Assembly (NCBI GenBank): GCA_937927685.1
Contig: CALBSC010000052.1
Location: forward strand, 1-6,541
Reading direction: 5' to 3'
From: an uncultured Burkholderiales bacterium
GTDB lineage: Bacteria > Pseudomonadota > Gammaproteobacteria > Burkholderiales > Burkholderiaceae_C
DNA: 6,541 nt
Positions 1 to 6,481 of this stretch are shown here, in pieces (positions within the stretch are counted from its first letter, which is position 1; each line of letters opens with the position of its first letter). Under the pieces are notes generated by a model that worked only from the letters and a program-made list of their open reading frames with translations, did no database searches and was not told the DNA's origin. The position numbers were made by a program, and so were the translations under genes.

Positions 1-110
1 ACATCTTCAACCTGGGGCATGGCATCAGCCAGTACACCCCGCCCGAACATGTGGCCGCCCTGGTGGAGGCGGTGCACAGTCACTCCCGGCGCTTGCGGCA
101 AGCTGCTTGA
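1..110 (+). CDS. hemE: Uroporphyrinogen decarboxylase, C-terminal end only (partial)
   Basis: This is the last 35 codons of a gene cut by the left window edge. The reading frame begins at base 3 and ends at TGA 108-110. The visible peptide starts IFNLGHGI, continues with TPPEHV, and ends in a short basic helix (SHSRRLRQAA). The N-L-G-H-G-I stretch followed by a PPE motif and a Val-His pair is the typical C-terminus of HemE. From family knowledge, HemE is a cytoplasmic homodimer that decarboxylates the four acetate side chains of uroporphyrinogen III to give coproporphyrinogen III in haem synthesis. The catalytic residues lie upstream and cannot be checked here. The next gene in the same direction is priA, but 334 bases separate them, so an operon is not obvious. 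I see no strong U-tract terminator after the stop. Confidence 0.9.
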   Translation, partial: IFNLGHGISQYTPPEHVAALVEAVHSHSRRLRQAA

Positions 111-231
111 AGCACTTGTCAAGCATCACGAAAGTGTTACTCGGCGGGCTACTTATGCACACTTGCGGGGCGCCGTTGTTTTCCATCCACAACACACACC
201 TGATCTCGCCACACCCCGGTCAAATATCTCT

Positions 232-300
232 AACCCCTTGATTTTGTTAGGATTCATCGCCTGCCAGATTTTCGGGCACTGTAACCAAACCCTTGATTTT
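232..300. repeat. 14-base direct repeat pair upstream of priA
   Basis: The copies are at 232-245 (AACCCCTTGATTTT) and 287-300 (AAACCCTTGATTTT). They match at 13 of 14 positions, with an exact 11-base core CCCTTGATTTT. The start-to-start distance is 55 bases, about five helical turns, which would place both copies on nearly the same face of the DNA. The first copy sits in the loop of a small inverted repeat, CTAAC (230-234) and GTTAG (246-250). The second copy lacks that flanking stem. The pair could be a regulator binding site or a remnant of duplication. No function is known to me. Confidence 0.5.
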
Positions 301-339
301 CCTAGCGTTGCAGACCGTCCCGAACAACTATCAACAAAG

Positions 340-348
340 TTATCCACA
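340..348 (+). promoter_or_regulatory. DnaA box (exact consensus) upstream of priA
   Basis: TTATCCACA is a perfect match to the high-affinity DnaA box TTATNCACA. It lies 97 bases before the priA start codon in the A/T-rich part of the intergenic region. DnaA binds such sites at oriC, and elsewhere it acts as a transcription factor. Control of priA by DnaA would make sense functionally but is only inferred. A single box with no cluster around it does not make an origin. A second exact copy occurs inside the transporter coding sequence at 3057-3065, which warns that isolated copies can be coincidental. Confidence 0.45.
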
Positions 349-444
349 GAAATGTTGGATGAATATCAAAGTCCTGACGAATCAAGCACTTAGGGGTGTT
401 TTTGAAGCATCCTGTGAGCACCCCGTCGCAACTGCACCCTTGAC

Positions 445-2583
445 ATGGCCGTCCTGATCTCTGTACTGGTCCAGACCCCGGCTCACAGCGGCCTGGGTGG
501 CGCCTTGCACTACGAGCACAGCCAGGAACTGCCGGTGGGAACCCTGGTCCGCGTGCCATTGGGTCAGCGCGAAATGCTGGGCGTGGTGGTGTCCACAGAG
601 AGTGCAGCCAACCTGCCCGAGGGCACCCAATTGCGGGCCATCACGGGTGTGCTCGAAGGCTTGACGCCGCTGACAGCCCAGTGGATTGAACTCATCGACT
701 TTGCTGCCCATTACTACCAGCGCAGCCCTGGCGAGGTGGCACTCACGGCATTGCCGCCCGCCTTGCGCGATCTCGACTCCACGAAACTCGCTCGCCGGCT
801 CAAACGGCTGCACGCGCACGCAACGCCCTCCGCTGATGAGGCCAGCCCCCGGACATCCGCCGTCCGCCCCGAGCTCACCGACGAGCAGGCACAGGCGTTC
901 GAACAGATTCAGACCGAACCTGGCCCCTTCCTGCTCTTTGGCAGCACGGGCAGCGGCAAGACCGAGGTGTACCTGCGGTGTGTCGAGGCCCTGCTGGAGC
1001 AGGACGACCACGCACAGGCCTTGCTGATGGTGCCCGAGATCAACCTCACGCCACAGCTGGAAGCCCGTGTCCACGAACGGCTGGCCCCGCGCTGGGGGTC
1101 GCAGGCCATTGTGTCCATGCACAGCGGGCTCACCCCGGCGCAGCGTCTGCGCAGCTGGCTGAGCGCCCACAGCGGACGGGCACGCATCATCCTGGGCACA
1201 CGCATGTCGATCCTGGCGTCCATGCCGCATCTGAAACTCATCGTGGTCGACGAAGAGCATGACCCCAGCTACAAGCAACAGGAGGGCGCGCGCTATTCCG
1301 CCCGCGACCTGGCGGTATACCGCGGTCGCCTGGACCAGGCGCGGGTGATTCTGGGGTCGGCCACGCCCTCGCTGGAGAGCTGGCAACACAGTGAACCTGC
1401 TGCGCCTGGAGAAAAGCCACCCCGTTATCGGCGCGTGGCCATGCCCTCGAGGATCGGGCAAGGCGCTTTGCCACAGGTCCGCCGGGTCGACATGAACCTG
1501 CAACCCCGTCAAACGGTGTTCTCGGGCGTGCTGCTGGACGCCATGCGCGAGCGCGTTCGCGGCGGCGAGCAAGTGCTGGTGCTGCTCAATCGACGCGGCT
1601 ACTCACCGGTGTTGCATTGCCGGTCCTGCGGCTGGAAAAGTGAGTGCGCGCACTGCAGCGCCTTTCGGGTTTTTCACAAGATTGACCGCACGCTTCGTTG
1701 CCACCATTGCGGCCTGACCGATCGTGTGCCGCGCCACTGCCCGGGCTGCGGGGATGCCGACCTGGGCATGCTCGGTCGCGGCACCGAGATGCTGGAAGAA
1801 CAACTGGCCGAACTGTTGACCGGCCTGACACGACCCGACGGGCAAGCCGTTCGCATCGCCCGCATCGATGCGGACAGCACCCGCCTGCAAGGCGCCCTGG
1901 AGCAGCAACTGGCGCAGGTACACGCCGGCGATGTGGACATCCTGGTAGGAACACAGATGATCGCCAAGGGGCACGACTTTCGGCGCGTGGGCCTCGTGGC
2001 CGCGCTGGACCCGGACGGCGCGCTGTTCTCCAGCGACTTCCGCGCCCCTGAACGGCTCTTTGCGTTGCTGATGCAAGCCGGCGGACGCGCCGGCCGTGAT
2101 GCGGCGTTGACGCGCGAGAACCCCAGCGAGTTGTGGGTTCAGACCTTTCACCCGCAACACCCGTTGTTTGAGGCCCTGCGCCAACACGACTACCCGTCCT
2201 TCGCCCGCCAACAACTCGAAGAGCGCGCGCAAGCGGGCATGCCCCCCTTCAGCGCGCAAGCACTGGTGCGGGCCGAGGCCCGGCAACAGGAAGCCGCGCA
2301 AGCCTTTCTGAATGCTGCACGTGAAGCCGGGGAGGCCCTGCTGAGCAACATGCCCGGCCACGCCGAGCTGGGGCCGGGAGAAGGACTGGCGCTCTTTGCC
2401 GCCGTCCCCATGAGCCTGCAACGCGTCGCCAATGTGGAGCGTGCGCAGATGCTGATTGAAAGCCCTTCGCGTGCCGGGTTGCAGCGTTTCCTGACCCGCT
2501 GGCATCCGGTGCTGCACAGCCTGCGCCAGCAACACCGGCAGGTGATTCGCTGGGCCGTGGATGTCGATCCGCAAAGCATCTGA
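445..2583 (+). CDS. priA: Primosomal protein N' (PriA), replication-restart 3'-5' DNA helicase
   Basis: The product has 712 residues, close to the 732 of E. coli PriA. PriA recognises stalled or repaired forks and D-loops, unwinds the lagging arm and starts reloading of the DnaB replicative helicase. Residues 1 to about 105 match the 3'-DNA-binding domain (VLVQTPAHSGL, VRVPLGQRE). The helicase core has Walker A GSTGSGKT at 166-173 (Lys172) and the Walker B motif DEEH at 269-272, followed by the PriA hallmark SYKQQEG. Eight zinc-binding cysteines lie at 392, 395, 401, 404, 419, 422, 432 and 435, with the same spacing as in E. coli. Motif V is TQMIAKGHDF (503-512). Motif VI reads QAGGRAGR (544-551) instead of the commoner QVAGRAGR, with both arginines kept. 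ATG 445 is the only start available, since an in-frame stop lies at 415-417 with no ATG, GTG or TTG between. No Shine-Dalgarno sequence is visible upstream. Confidence 0.97.
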   Translation: MAVLISVLVQTPAHSGLGGALHYEHSQELPVGTLVRVPLGQREMLGVVVSTESAANLPEGTQLRAITGVLEGLTPLTAQWIELIDFAAHYYQRSPGEVALTALPPALRDLDSTKLARRLKRLHAHATPSADEASPRTSAVRPELTDEQAQAFEQIQTEPGPFLLFGSTGSGKTEVYLRCVEALLEQDDHAQALLMVPEINLTPQLEARVHERLAPRWGSQAIVSMHSGLTPAQRLRSWLSAHSGRARIILGTRMSILASMPHLKLIVVDEEHDPSYKQQEGARYSARDLAVYRGRLDQARVILGSATPSLESWQHSEPAAPGEKPPRYRRVAMPSRIGQGALPQVRRVDMNLQPRQTVFSGVLLDAMRERVRGGEQVLVLLNRRGYSPVLHCRSCGWKSECAHCSAFRVFHKIDRTLRCHHCGLTDRVPRHCPGCGDADLGMLGRGTEMLEEQLAELLTGLTRPDGQAVRIARIDADSTRLQGALEQQLAQVHAGDVDILVGTQMIAKGHDFRRVGLVAALDPDGALFSSDFRAPERLFALLMQAGGRAGRDAALTRENPSELWVQTFHPQHPLFEALRQHDYPSFARQQLEERAQAGMPPFSAQALVRAEARQQEAAQAFLNAAREAGEALLSNMPGHAELGPGEGLALFAAVPMSLQRVANVERAQMLIESPSRAGLQRFLTRWHPVLHSLRQQHRQVIRWAVDVDPQSI

Positions 2584-2596
2584 GGCCACACACCAT

Positions 2597-2630
2597 GAGG
2601 TCACACGCGGCCGCTGGGGACGCAGACCTC
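2597..2630. repeat. Inverted repeat between convergent priA and transporter genes
   Basis: The 73-base gap between the two convergent stop codons contains GAGGTC (2597-2602) and GACCTC (2625-2630), a perfect 6-base stem around a 22-base loop. The loop itself holds the palindrome GCGGCCGC. A second tiny stem, GTCG-ACG-CGAC, follows nearby. Neither has a run of T on either strand, so this is a poor match to an intrinsic terminator. It could still act as a bidirectional, U-tract-free terminator or an mRNA 3' end stabiliser. Confidence 0.3.
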
Positions 2631-2656
2631 GCCGCCTGGTCGACGCGACGATCCTT

Positions 2657-3637
2657 TCAGCCGCGCAACACCGCCACAAAGCCCGAAAACGTCAGGAAGG
2701 CCGCTGCGGTGGACAGCAAGATGATGCGCGCAATCCGTCCGGTGTCGGCGCCAAACCGCTCAGACAGCAGGGCCACGTTGCTGGCACTGGGCAACGCCGC
2801 CACCAACGTGACCACCATCAGGGCAAACGGATCAATGCGCACACCCCACTGCATGGCGGCGGTTCCCACCAGCAACACCAGCAAGGGGTGTAACAGCAAT
2901 TTGATGAACGCAATGGGGACATAGTCGCGCAAGGGCATGGACTTGGGCGCGGTTCCGCTGTCGCTGCTGTGGGCTCGAAGGGCCGAACGCGCCAACACCG
3001 CGCCGATGGTGAACAAGGCCACCGGGGAGGCCGCATCGGCCAGCAAGCCCAGCGTCTTATCCACAGGCGCGGGCCACTTCACCTGCTGCGCGGACGTGAT
3101 GGCGCCCAGCACAATGGCCCAAGGCATCGGATTGGCCAACACCCCCTTGAGTGCCTGTCGTGCGGCCTTGCCCGCTCCGTGTTCGTCCGCGCCGTCCAGG
3201 CGCGACAAGGCAATGCACAGCGAGGCCGTGAACAGCAAGTCCACCACAATGCTCACGATGGCCGGACCGGCCGACGCCGCGCCGAGCAGAGCCACCAGCA
3301 AGGGCACCCCCATGAAACCGGTGTTAGGGAAGGCGGCCACCAGGGCGCCAAACGCAGCATCGTTCCAGCCAATGCGGGGGTTGCGGGTGACCGTCACCAC
3401 AAACCCCACCATCAGCAGGGCGCAGAACAAATACATCAGAAACAGCGGCACATCGAGCAACTGCGCAATGGGCGTGGACGAGCCAAAGCGGTACAAGAGA
3501 CACGGCAGGGCGAAATACAACACAAAGGTGTTGAGCCCCGCGATGGACTCGATGGGTAGCCAGCGCCAGCGCGTGGCCAGATAGCCCGCCAGCACCAGTG
3601 CGAAAAAGGGGAACGTGACCGCCAGGATTTCTGCCAT
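2657..3637 (-). CDS. AEC (auxin efflux carrier) family inner-membrane transporter
   Basis: The product is a 326-residue, very hydrophobic protein with about ten predicted membrane segments in two five-helix halves, the usual AEC/BART fold and length. The two halves are separated by a polar loop at about 145-165 (RLDGADEHG). Family signatures are visible: the N-terminal PFFALVLAGYLA (9-21), FPNTGFMGVPLL (103-114), SPVALFTIGAVLA (204-216), KLLLHPLLVLLV (246-257) and LPSASNVALL (282-291). The family includes plant PIN-like carriers and bacterial malate/malonate permeases (MleP, MdcF). The substrate here cannot be told from sequence; an organic acid or amino-acid-like anion is the usual guess. 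The start is supported by GAGGG just before the ATG (on the - strand) and by the standard N-terminus. It is divergent from rep and convergent with priA, so it is probably transcribed alone. No neighbouring metabolic gene hints at its substrate. Confidence 0.92.
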   Translation of the reverse strand: MAEILAVTFPFFALVLAGYLATRWRWLPIESIAGLNTFVLYFALPCLLYRFGSSTPIAQLLDVPLFLMYLFCALLMVGFVVTVTRNPRIGWNDAAFGALVAAFPNTGFMGVPLLVALLGAASAGPAIVSIVVDLLFTASLCIALSRLDGADEHGAGKAARQALKGVLANPMPWAIVLGAITSAQQVKWPAPVDKTLGLLADAASPVALFTIGAVLARSALRAHSSDSGTAPKSMPLRDYVPIAFIKLLLHPLLVLLVGTAAMQWGVRIDPFALMVVTLVAALPSASNVALLSERFGADTGRIARIILLSTAAAFLTFSGFVAVLRG

Positions 3638-3660
3638 GCCCTCTATTCTGCCCGTATGAT
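3631..3660 (+). promoter_or_regulatory. Candidate promoter for rep
   Basis: TATGAT at 3655-3660 matches the -10 consensus at five of six positions. CTGCCA at 3631-3636 matches the -35 consensus at four of six, with an 18-base spacer. Transcription would start near 3667 and give a leader of about 54 bases. The -35 element overlaps the start codon of the divergent transporter gene, so the two genes may interfere with each other. The weak -35 keeps confidence low. Confidence 0.35.
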
Positions 3661-3677
3661 CAGGCGCTTTGCCCGAC

Positions 3678-3695
3678 CAGTGGCCTTGCCCACTG
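3678..3695 (+). repeat. Small hairpin in the presumed rep leader
   Basis: CAGTGG (3678-3683) and CCACTG (3690-3695) form a perfect 6-base stem with a 6-base loop, CCTTGC. It sits 25 bases before the rep start codon, in a leader that is pyrimidine-rich just before the ATG (CTCCCCTCCC) and lacks a Shine-Dalgarno sequence. A role in translation control is possible but unproven. No T-run follows, so it is not an attenuator-type terminator. Confidence 0.3.
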
Positions 3696-3720
3696 TCGAG
3701 GGCACCTCTGCTCCCCTCCC

Positions 3721-5805
3721 ATGTCTTCCGGTTTGAATCTCGCGCAACAAGAAGCGGTCAACTACCTGCAGGGGCCTTGCCTCGTGCTGGCCGGAGCAGG
3801 TTCTGGCAAAACACGCGTGATCACCCACAAGATCGCTCGCCTCATCCAGACCGGGCTGGAGCCCGAGCGGATTGCAGCCATCACCTTCACCAATAAGGCG
3901 GCCGCCGAGATGCGTGAGCGAGCCCGGGGCTTGATCGGCAAAAACGCGTCCAAGGTGCTGATCTGCACCTTTCACGCATTGGGCGTTCGCATGATGCGCG
4001 AGGACGGAGCACTCCTGGGCCTCAAACCCCAGTTCAGCATTCTGGACAGTGACGATGTGGTCAGTCTGCTCAAGGATGCCGGCGGCACCACCGACGCGGC
4101 CACCGCGCGTGAATGGCAATGGACCATCAGCCGCTGGAAAAACATGGGGCTCTCGGCCGCGCAGGCCGAAGCCCTGGCGGCGGACGACAGCGAACGCATC
4201 ACGGCGCGCATCATGGCGCGCTACGAGGAACGGCTGACCGCTTTTCAAAGCGTGGACTTCGATGACCTCATCAGCCTGCCCATGAAGCTCCTGCGCGACC
4301 ACGAAGAAGCCCGTCAACGCTGGCAAGCCCGCCTGGGCCATGTGCTGGTGGATGAATACCAGGACACCAACGCCATCCAGTACGAACTGATGAAGCTGCT
4401 GGTGGGCTACCCGCATCGCCCCGATGCACGCTTCACGGCCGTGGGTGACGATGACCAGTCCATTTATGGCTGGCGCGGCGCCACCCTGGACAACCTGCGT
4501 CAACTGCCCGTGGATTTCCCGCGCCTCAAGCTGATCAAGCTCGAGCAGAACTACCGATCCACCAGCGCCATCCTGCGTGCCGCCAACAACGTCATCCAGC
4601 CCAACCCCAAACTGTTTCCCAAAACCCTGTTCTCGGAGTTGGGTGAAGGTGAACCCGTGCGGGTGGTCGATGCCGACAACGAAGAGCACGAAGCAGAGCG
4701 CGTCGTGGCACGCATCCAGTCGCTGCGTGCCGGCACCACGGTGGAGGGCAGCGGAACCCTGCGTGAATGGAAAGACTTTGCCGTGCTGTACCGCGCCAAC
4801 CACCAGGCCCGCATCCTGGAGCAAGCGTTTCGCAAAGCCAATATTCCCTACAAGGTGTCCGGCGGTCAGAGTTTTTTTGATCGCGCCGAGATCCGCGACC
4901 TGTGCGCCTGGATGCGCCTGATCGTCAACAACGAGGACGACCCGGCTTTCGTGCGAGCGGTCACCACGCCCAAACGTGGCATCGGCCATCAAACCTTGCA
5001 AAGCCTGGGGCAGTTTGCCTCGCAATACAAACTCAGCCTGTTTGAAGCCCTGTTCAGCAGCAGCCTGGGCTCGGTGCTCTCCGCCCGCGCCATCGGCAGC
5101 CTGCACGAATTCGGCCGCTATGTGAACGACCTCGAATTCCGTGCCCGTCACACCACCGGCGCCGAAGATGCACAGCGCTGGCTGGCCGACTGGCTCAAAG
5201 ACATCGATTACGAAAAGCACCTCTACGACAACGAGGACAACGAAAAACTGGCCGCCGCCCGTTGGACCAACGTGCTGGAGTTTTGCGACTGGATGGCCAA
5301 GCGCTGCGGCGGCCAGATTGATGACACCGCCGGCACCACGATGGAGCGCGAGAAAAAAAGCATGCTCGAGGTGGTGCAAACCATCTCGCTGCTCTCCACC
5401 CTGAGTGAACGCGAGCAGGACCAGAATGTCGTCACCCTCTCCACCCTGCACGCGGCCAAAGGCCTGGAGTGGCCACACGTGATGCTGATCGGCGTGGCCG
5501 AAGGTCTGCTGCCATTCCGCCTCGAAGAGGAAGACAGCGATACCGCCAACGAATCGATCCTGGCGCGCCTGCAGGAAGAACGACGCCTGATGTATGTGGG
5601 CATCACCCGTGCTCAGCGCACCCTGGCGGTGAGCTGGAGTCGCAAGCGCAAAAAGGGGCGCGAAATGATCAGCGCACAGCCCAGCCGCTTCATTGCCGAG
5701 ATGGCCTTGAACGAAGCCACCGTCAAGGAAGATCCGCGAGAAAAACTCAAGGCCTTGCGTGCCGAGTTTGCGCGCCGGGCGGCCACCGACACCCCCGCCA
5801 CCTGA
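3721..5805 (+). CDS. rep: ATP-dependent DNA helicase Rep (UvrD/Rep superfamily 1A)
   Basis: The product has 694 residues; E. coli Rep has 673. Rep is a 3'-5' translocase that clears proteins ahead of replication forks and takes part in PriC-dependent restart. All SF1A motifs are visible: Q-motif LNLAQQEAV (5-13); Walker A AGAGSGKT (24-31, Lys30); Ia ITFTNKAAAEM; Walker B DEYQDTN (211-217); motif III VGDDDQSIYGWRGA (241-254); IV QNYRST (276-281); V TLHAAKGLEW (575-584); VI EERRLMYVGITRAQ (619-632). The N-terminus with GPCLVLAGAGSGKTRVIT and the DDDQSIYGWRGA form resemble E. coli Rep more than UvrD, whose N-terminus is longer. The region about 370-545 corresponds to the mobile 2B subdomain. ATG 3721 fits the family N-terminus, and there is no in-frame ATG, GTG or TTG in the preceding 90 bases. 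No Shine-Dalgarno sequence is present. UvrD or PcrA is the alternative name, less likely. Confidence 0.93.
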   Translation: MSSGLNLAQQEAVNYLQGPCLVLAGAGSGKTRVITHKIARLIQTGLEPERIAAITFTNKAAAEMRERARGLIGKNASKVLICTFHALGVRMMREDGALLGLKPQFSILDSDDVVSLLKDAGGTTDAATAREWQWTISRWKNMGLSAAQAEALAADDSERITARIMARYEERLTAFQSVDFDDLISLPMKLLRDHEEARQRWQARLGHVLVDEYQDTNAIQYELMKLLVGYPHRPDARFTAVGDDDQSIYGWRGATLDNLRQLPVDFPRLKLIKLEQNYRSTSAILRAANNVIQPNPKLFPKTLFSELGEGEPVRVVDADNEEHEAERVVARIQSLRAGTTVEGSGTLREWKDFAVLYRANHQARILEQAFRKANIPYKVSGGQSFFDRAEIRDLCAWMRLIVNNEDDPAFVRAVTTPKRGIGHQTLQSLGQFASQYKLSLFEALFSSSLGSVLSARAIGSLHEFGRYVNDLEFRARHTTGAEDAQRWLADWLKDIDYEKHLYDNEDNEKLAAARWTNVLEFCDWMAKRCGGQIDDTAGTTMEREKKSMLEVVQTISLLSTLSEREQDQNVVTLSTLHAAKGLEWPHVMLIGVAEGLLPFRLEEEDSDTANESILARLQEERRLMYVGITRAQRTLAVSWSRKRKKGREMISAQPSRFIAEMALNEATVKEDPREKLKALRAEFARRAATDTPAT

Positions 5806-5829
5806 GTGCCATGCCGTGGGCGTGGGCGG

Positions 5830-5844
5830 TGAGGCGCAACCTCA
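5830..5844. repeat. Short inverted repeat between convergent rep and the barrel gene
   Basis: TGAGG (5830-5834) and CCTCA (5840-5844) form a perfect 5-base stem with a 5-base loop, CGCAA. It fills most of the 36-base gap and includes the stop codon of the - strand gene. No T-run follows on either strand, so an intrinsic terminator role is doubtful, though no other terminator-like element is seen here. Confidence 0.25.
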
Positions 5845-6384
5845 GGGAGAGAATTTCCACGCGAGTTGGTACATCACCCCCGCGTTACCAAGAAAATTCA
5901 CCTGCACCTGCAAGCGGGATGATTCCCAGCCGATGGCCGGAATGAAGCCTGGCGAGTAGCCATTGTGATTGAGCGGCACCTTGTTTTCGTAAGGGGACTT
6001 GTACCCGTACAGCAAGCCAGCGGTCCATTTCACAAACACGCCGTCATAGCCCATGACGTTGTGGTACGCCTTGCCCCAGGGGAAGATGTAGGTGCTGGGC
6101 TGGCCAAAGGAGTTGCTGAAAAAAGTCACCCCCGCCAAGGCCCCGTCCGAACGTTCGCGCTCGGCACCCAGGAGAATCACCCGCTTGTGCTCTTCGCTGT
6201 AGGAGTAATGGGTGGTGTGCGGGCTGAACATGACACGCCATTGGTCACCGTCACGGGACGAGAGGTTGAAACCATCCCAGGGACCAGAAGCCTCTGGCGC
6301 CCGCAACTGGGCAGTGCACGTCAACGGCCCGGCGAGCATGAACCCCAGCACATACAAACACAACAAATGGACAATTCGGGACAT
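5842..6384 (-). CDS. Exported PagP-like outer-membrane beta-barrel protein, function unproven
   Basis: The product has 180 residues. The N-terminus (MSR, a hydrophobic core at about 4-19, then LTCTAQ) looks like a Sec signal peptide, probably cut after Ala25. Cys23 is not in a good lipobox, because position -1 is Thr. The mature part is rich in aromatic and glycine residues with alternating strand patterns (VNFLGNAGVMYQLAWKF), and ends in Lys-Phe-Ser-Pro, close to the terminal Phe of outer-membrane barrels. FSNSFGQPS (89-97) resembles the active-site strand of PagP, the lipid A palmitoyltransferase, which carries Asp-Ser. Here it reads Asn91-Ser92, with His56 or His59 as candidate partners for PagP His33. 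AIGWES and TAGLLYGY also recall PagP. From memory, Burkholderiales relatives are often labelled 'sn-glycerol-3-phosphate transporter', a name nothing here supports. It is convergent with rep and divergent from tRNA-Phe, so it is probably a single-gene unit. The ATG has no clear Shine-Dalgarno sequence. Confidence 0.75.
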   Translation of the reverse strand: MSRIVHLLCLYVLGFMLAGPLTCTAQLRAPEASGPWDGFNLSSRDGDQWRVMFSPHTTHYSYSEEHKRVILLGAERERSDGALAGVTFFSNSFGQPSTYIFPWGKAYHNVMGYDGVFVKWTAGLLYGYKSPYENKVPLNHNGYSPGFIPAIGWESSRLQVQVNFLGNAGVMYQLAWKFSP

Positions 6385-6399
6385 GGCGAGAGTTTAGTG

Positions 6400-6427
6400 G
6401 GAATACTGCCTGCGCCAGCGATGTCAA
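6400..6427 (-). promoter_or_regulatory. Candidate promoter for the PagP-like gene
   Basis: Read on the - strand, a perfect -35 TTGACA (6427-6422) is followed after 16 bases by TATTCC (6405-6400), a weak -10 with three matches. Transcription would begin near 6393, leaving a leader of only about 10 bases and no Shine-Dalgarno sequence, so the mRNA would be almost leaderless. The perfect -35 is the main support. Confidence 0.4.
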
Positions 6428-6466
6428 CCGGAACTGGGGGACGAAACCGGTCAGATTCGGTGGTGT

Positions 6467-6472
6467 TACAAT
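6467..6472 (+). promoter_or_regulatory. Candidate -10 box for tRNA-Phe
   Basis: TACAAT matches the -10 consensus at five of six positions and ends 9 bases before the tRNA. Transcription would start near 6479, giving a very short 5' leader for RNase P to remove. No good -35 is visible 16-18 bases upstream. The position directly before a stable RNA gene supports it. Confidence 0.45.
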
Positions 6473-6481
6473 GGAAGCTCT

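Larger units (their letters stand above)
111..444. other. hemE-priA intergenic region, relatively A/T-rich
   Basis: This 334-base stretch holds no convincing gene. Bases about 220-400 are clearly richer in A/T than the flanking coding DNA. It contains a near-identical 14-base direct repeat and an exact DnaA box, both listed separately. A weak inverted repeat, AAGTGT (132-137) and ACACTT (159-164), with a 21-base loop, lies just after hemE. It has no run of T behind it, so I do not call it a terminator. I found no -35/-10 pair good enough to name a priA promoter, although one is probably here given the spacing from hemE. Short open frames crossing the region on both strands have no recognisable protein features. 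Confidence 0.6.

Noticed and set aside
132..164. A hemE intrinsic terminator from AAGTGT/ACACTT
   Set aside because: The stem is six base pairs with a 21-base loop and no T-run follows, so it does not meet the pattern.
153..347. A 64-codon - strand frame in the hemE-priA spacer
   Set aside because: It has no ribosome binding site and no recognisable motif. Its start overlaps the DnaA box region, and the length is within chance expectation.
19..393. A 124-codon + strand frame across the hemE end and the spacer
   Set aside because: It overlaps the hemE C-terminus in another frame and its peptide has no coherent features.
220..400. A replication origin at the DnaA box and A/T-rich stretch
   Set aside because: Only one exact box is present, with no cluster, no clear 13-mer-type unwinding array and no dnaA, dnaN, rpmH or parAB genes nearby.
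382..1572. A 396-codon antisense frame opposite priA
   Set aside because: It has no domain or motif, is rich in Arg, Gln, Gly and Ala, and mirrors the codon bias of priA. It is a shadow.
1603..2679. A 358-codon antisense frame opposite the 3' part of priA
   Set aside because: It overlaps the zinc-binding and motif V/VI region of priA completely and has no protein-like features.
2937..3584. A 215-codon + strand frame opposite the transporter gene
   Set aside because: The opposite strand encodes a clear AEC membrane protein with conserved motifs and a good start. This frame is its complement.
3643..5478. A 611-codon open reading frame antisense to rep
   Set aside because: It lies fully opposite a gene with every SF1A helicase motif. 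Its translation is low-complexity (rich in Gly, Gln, His, Val) with no recognisable domain. Long antisense frames are common opposite GC-rich genes.
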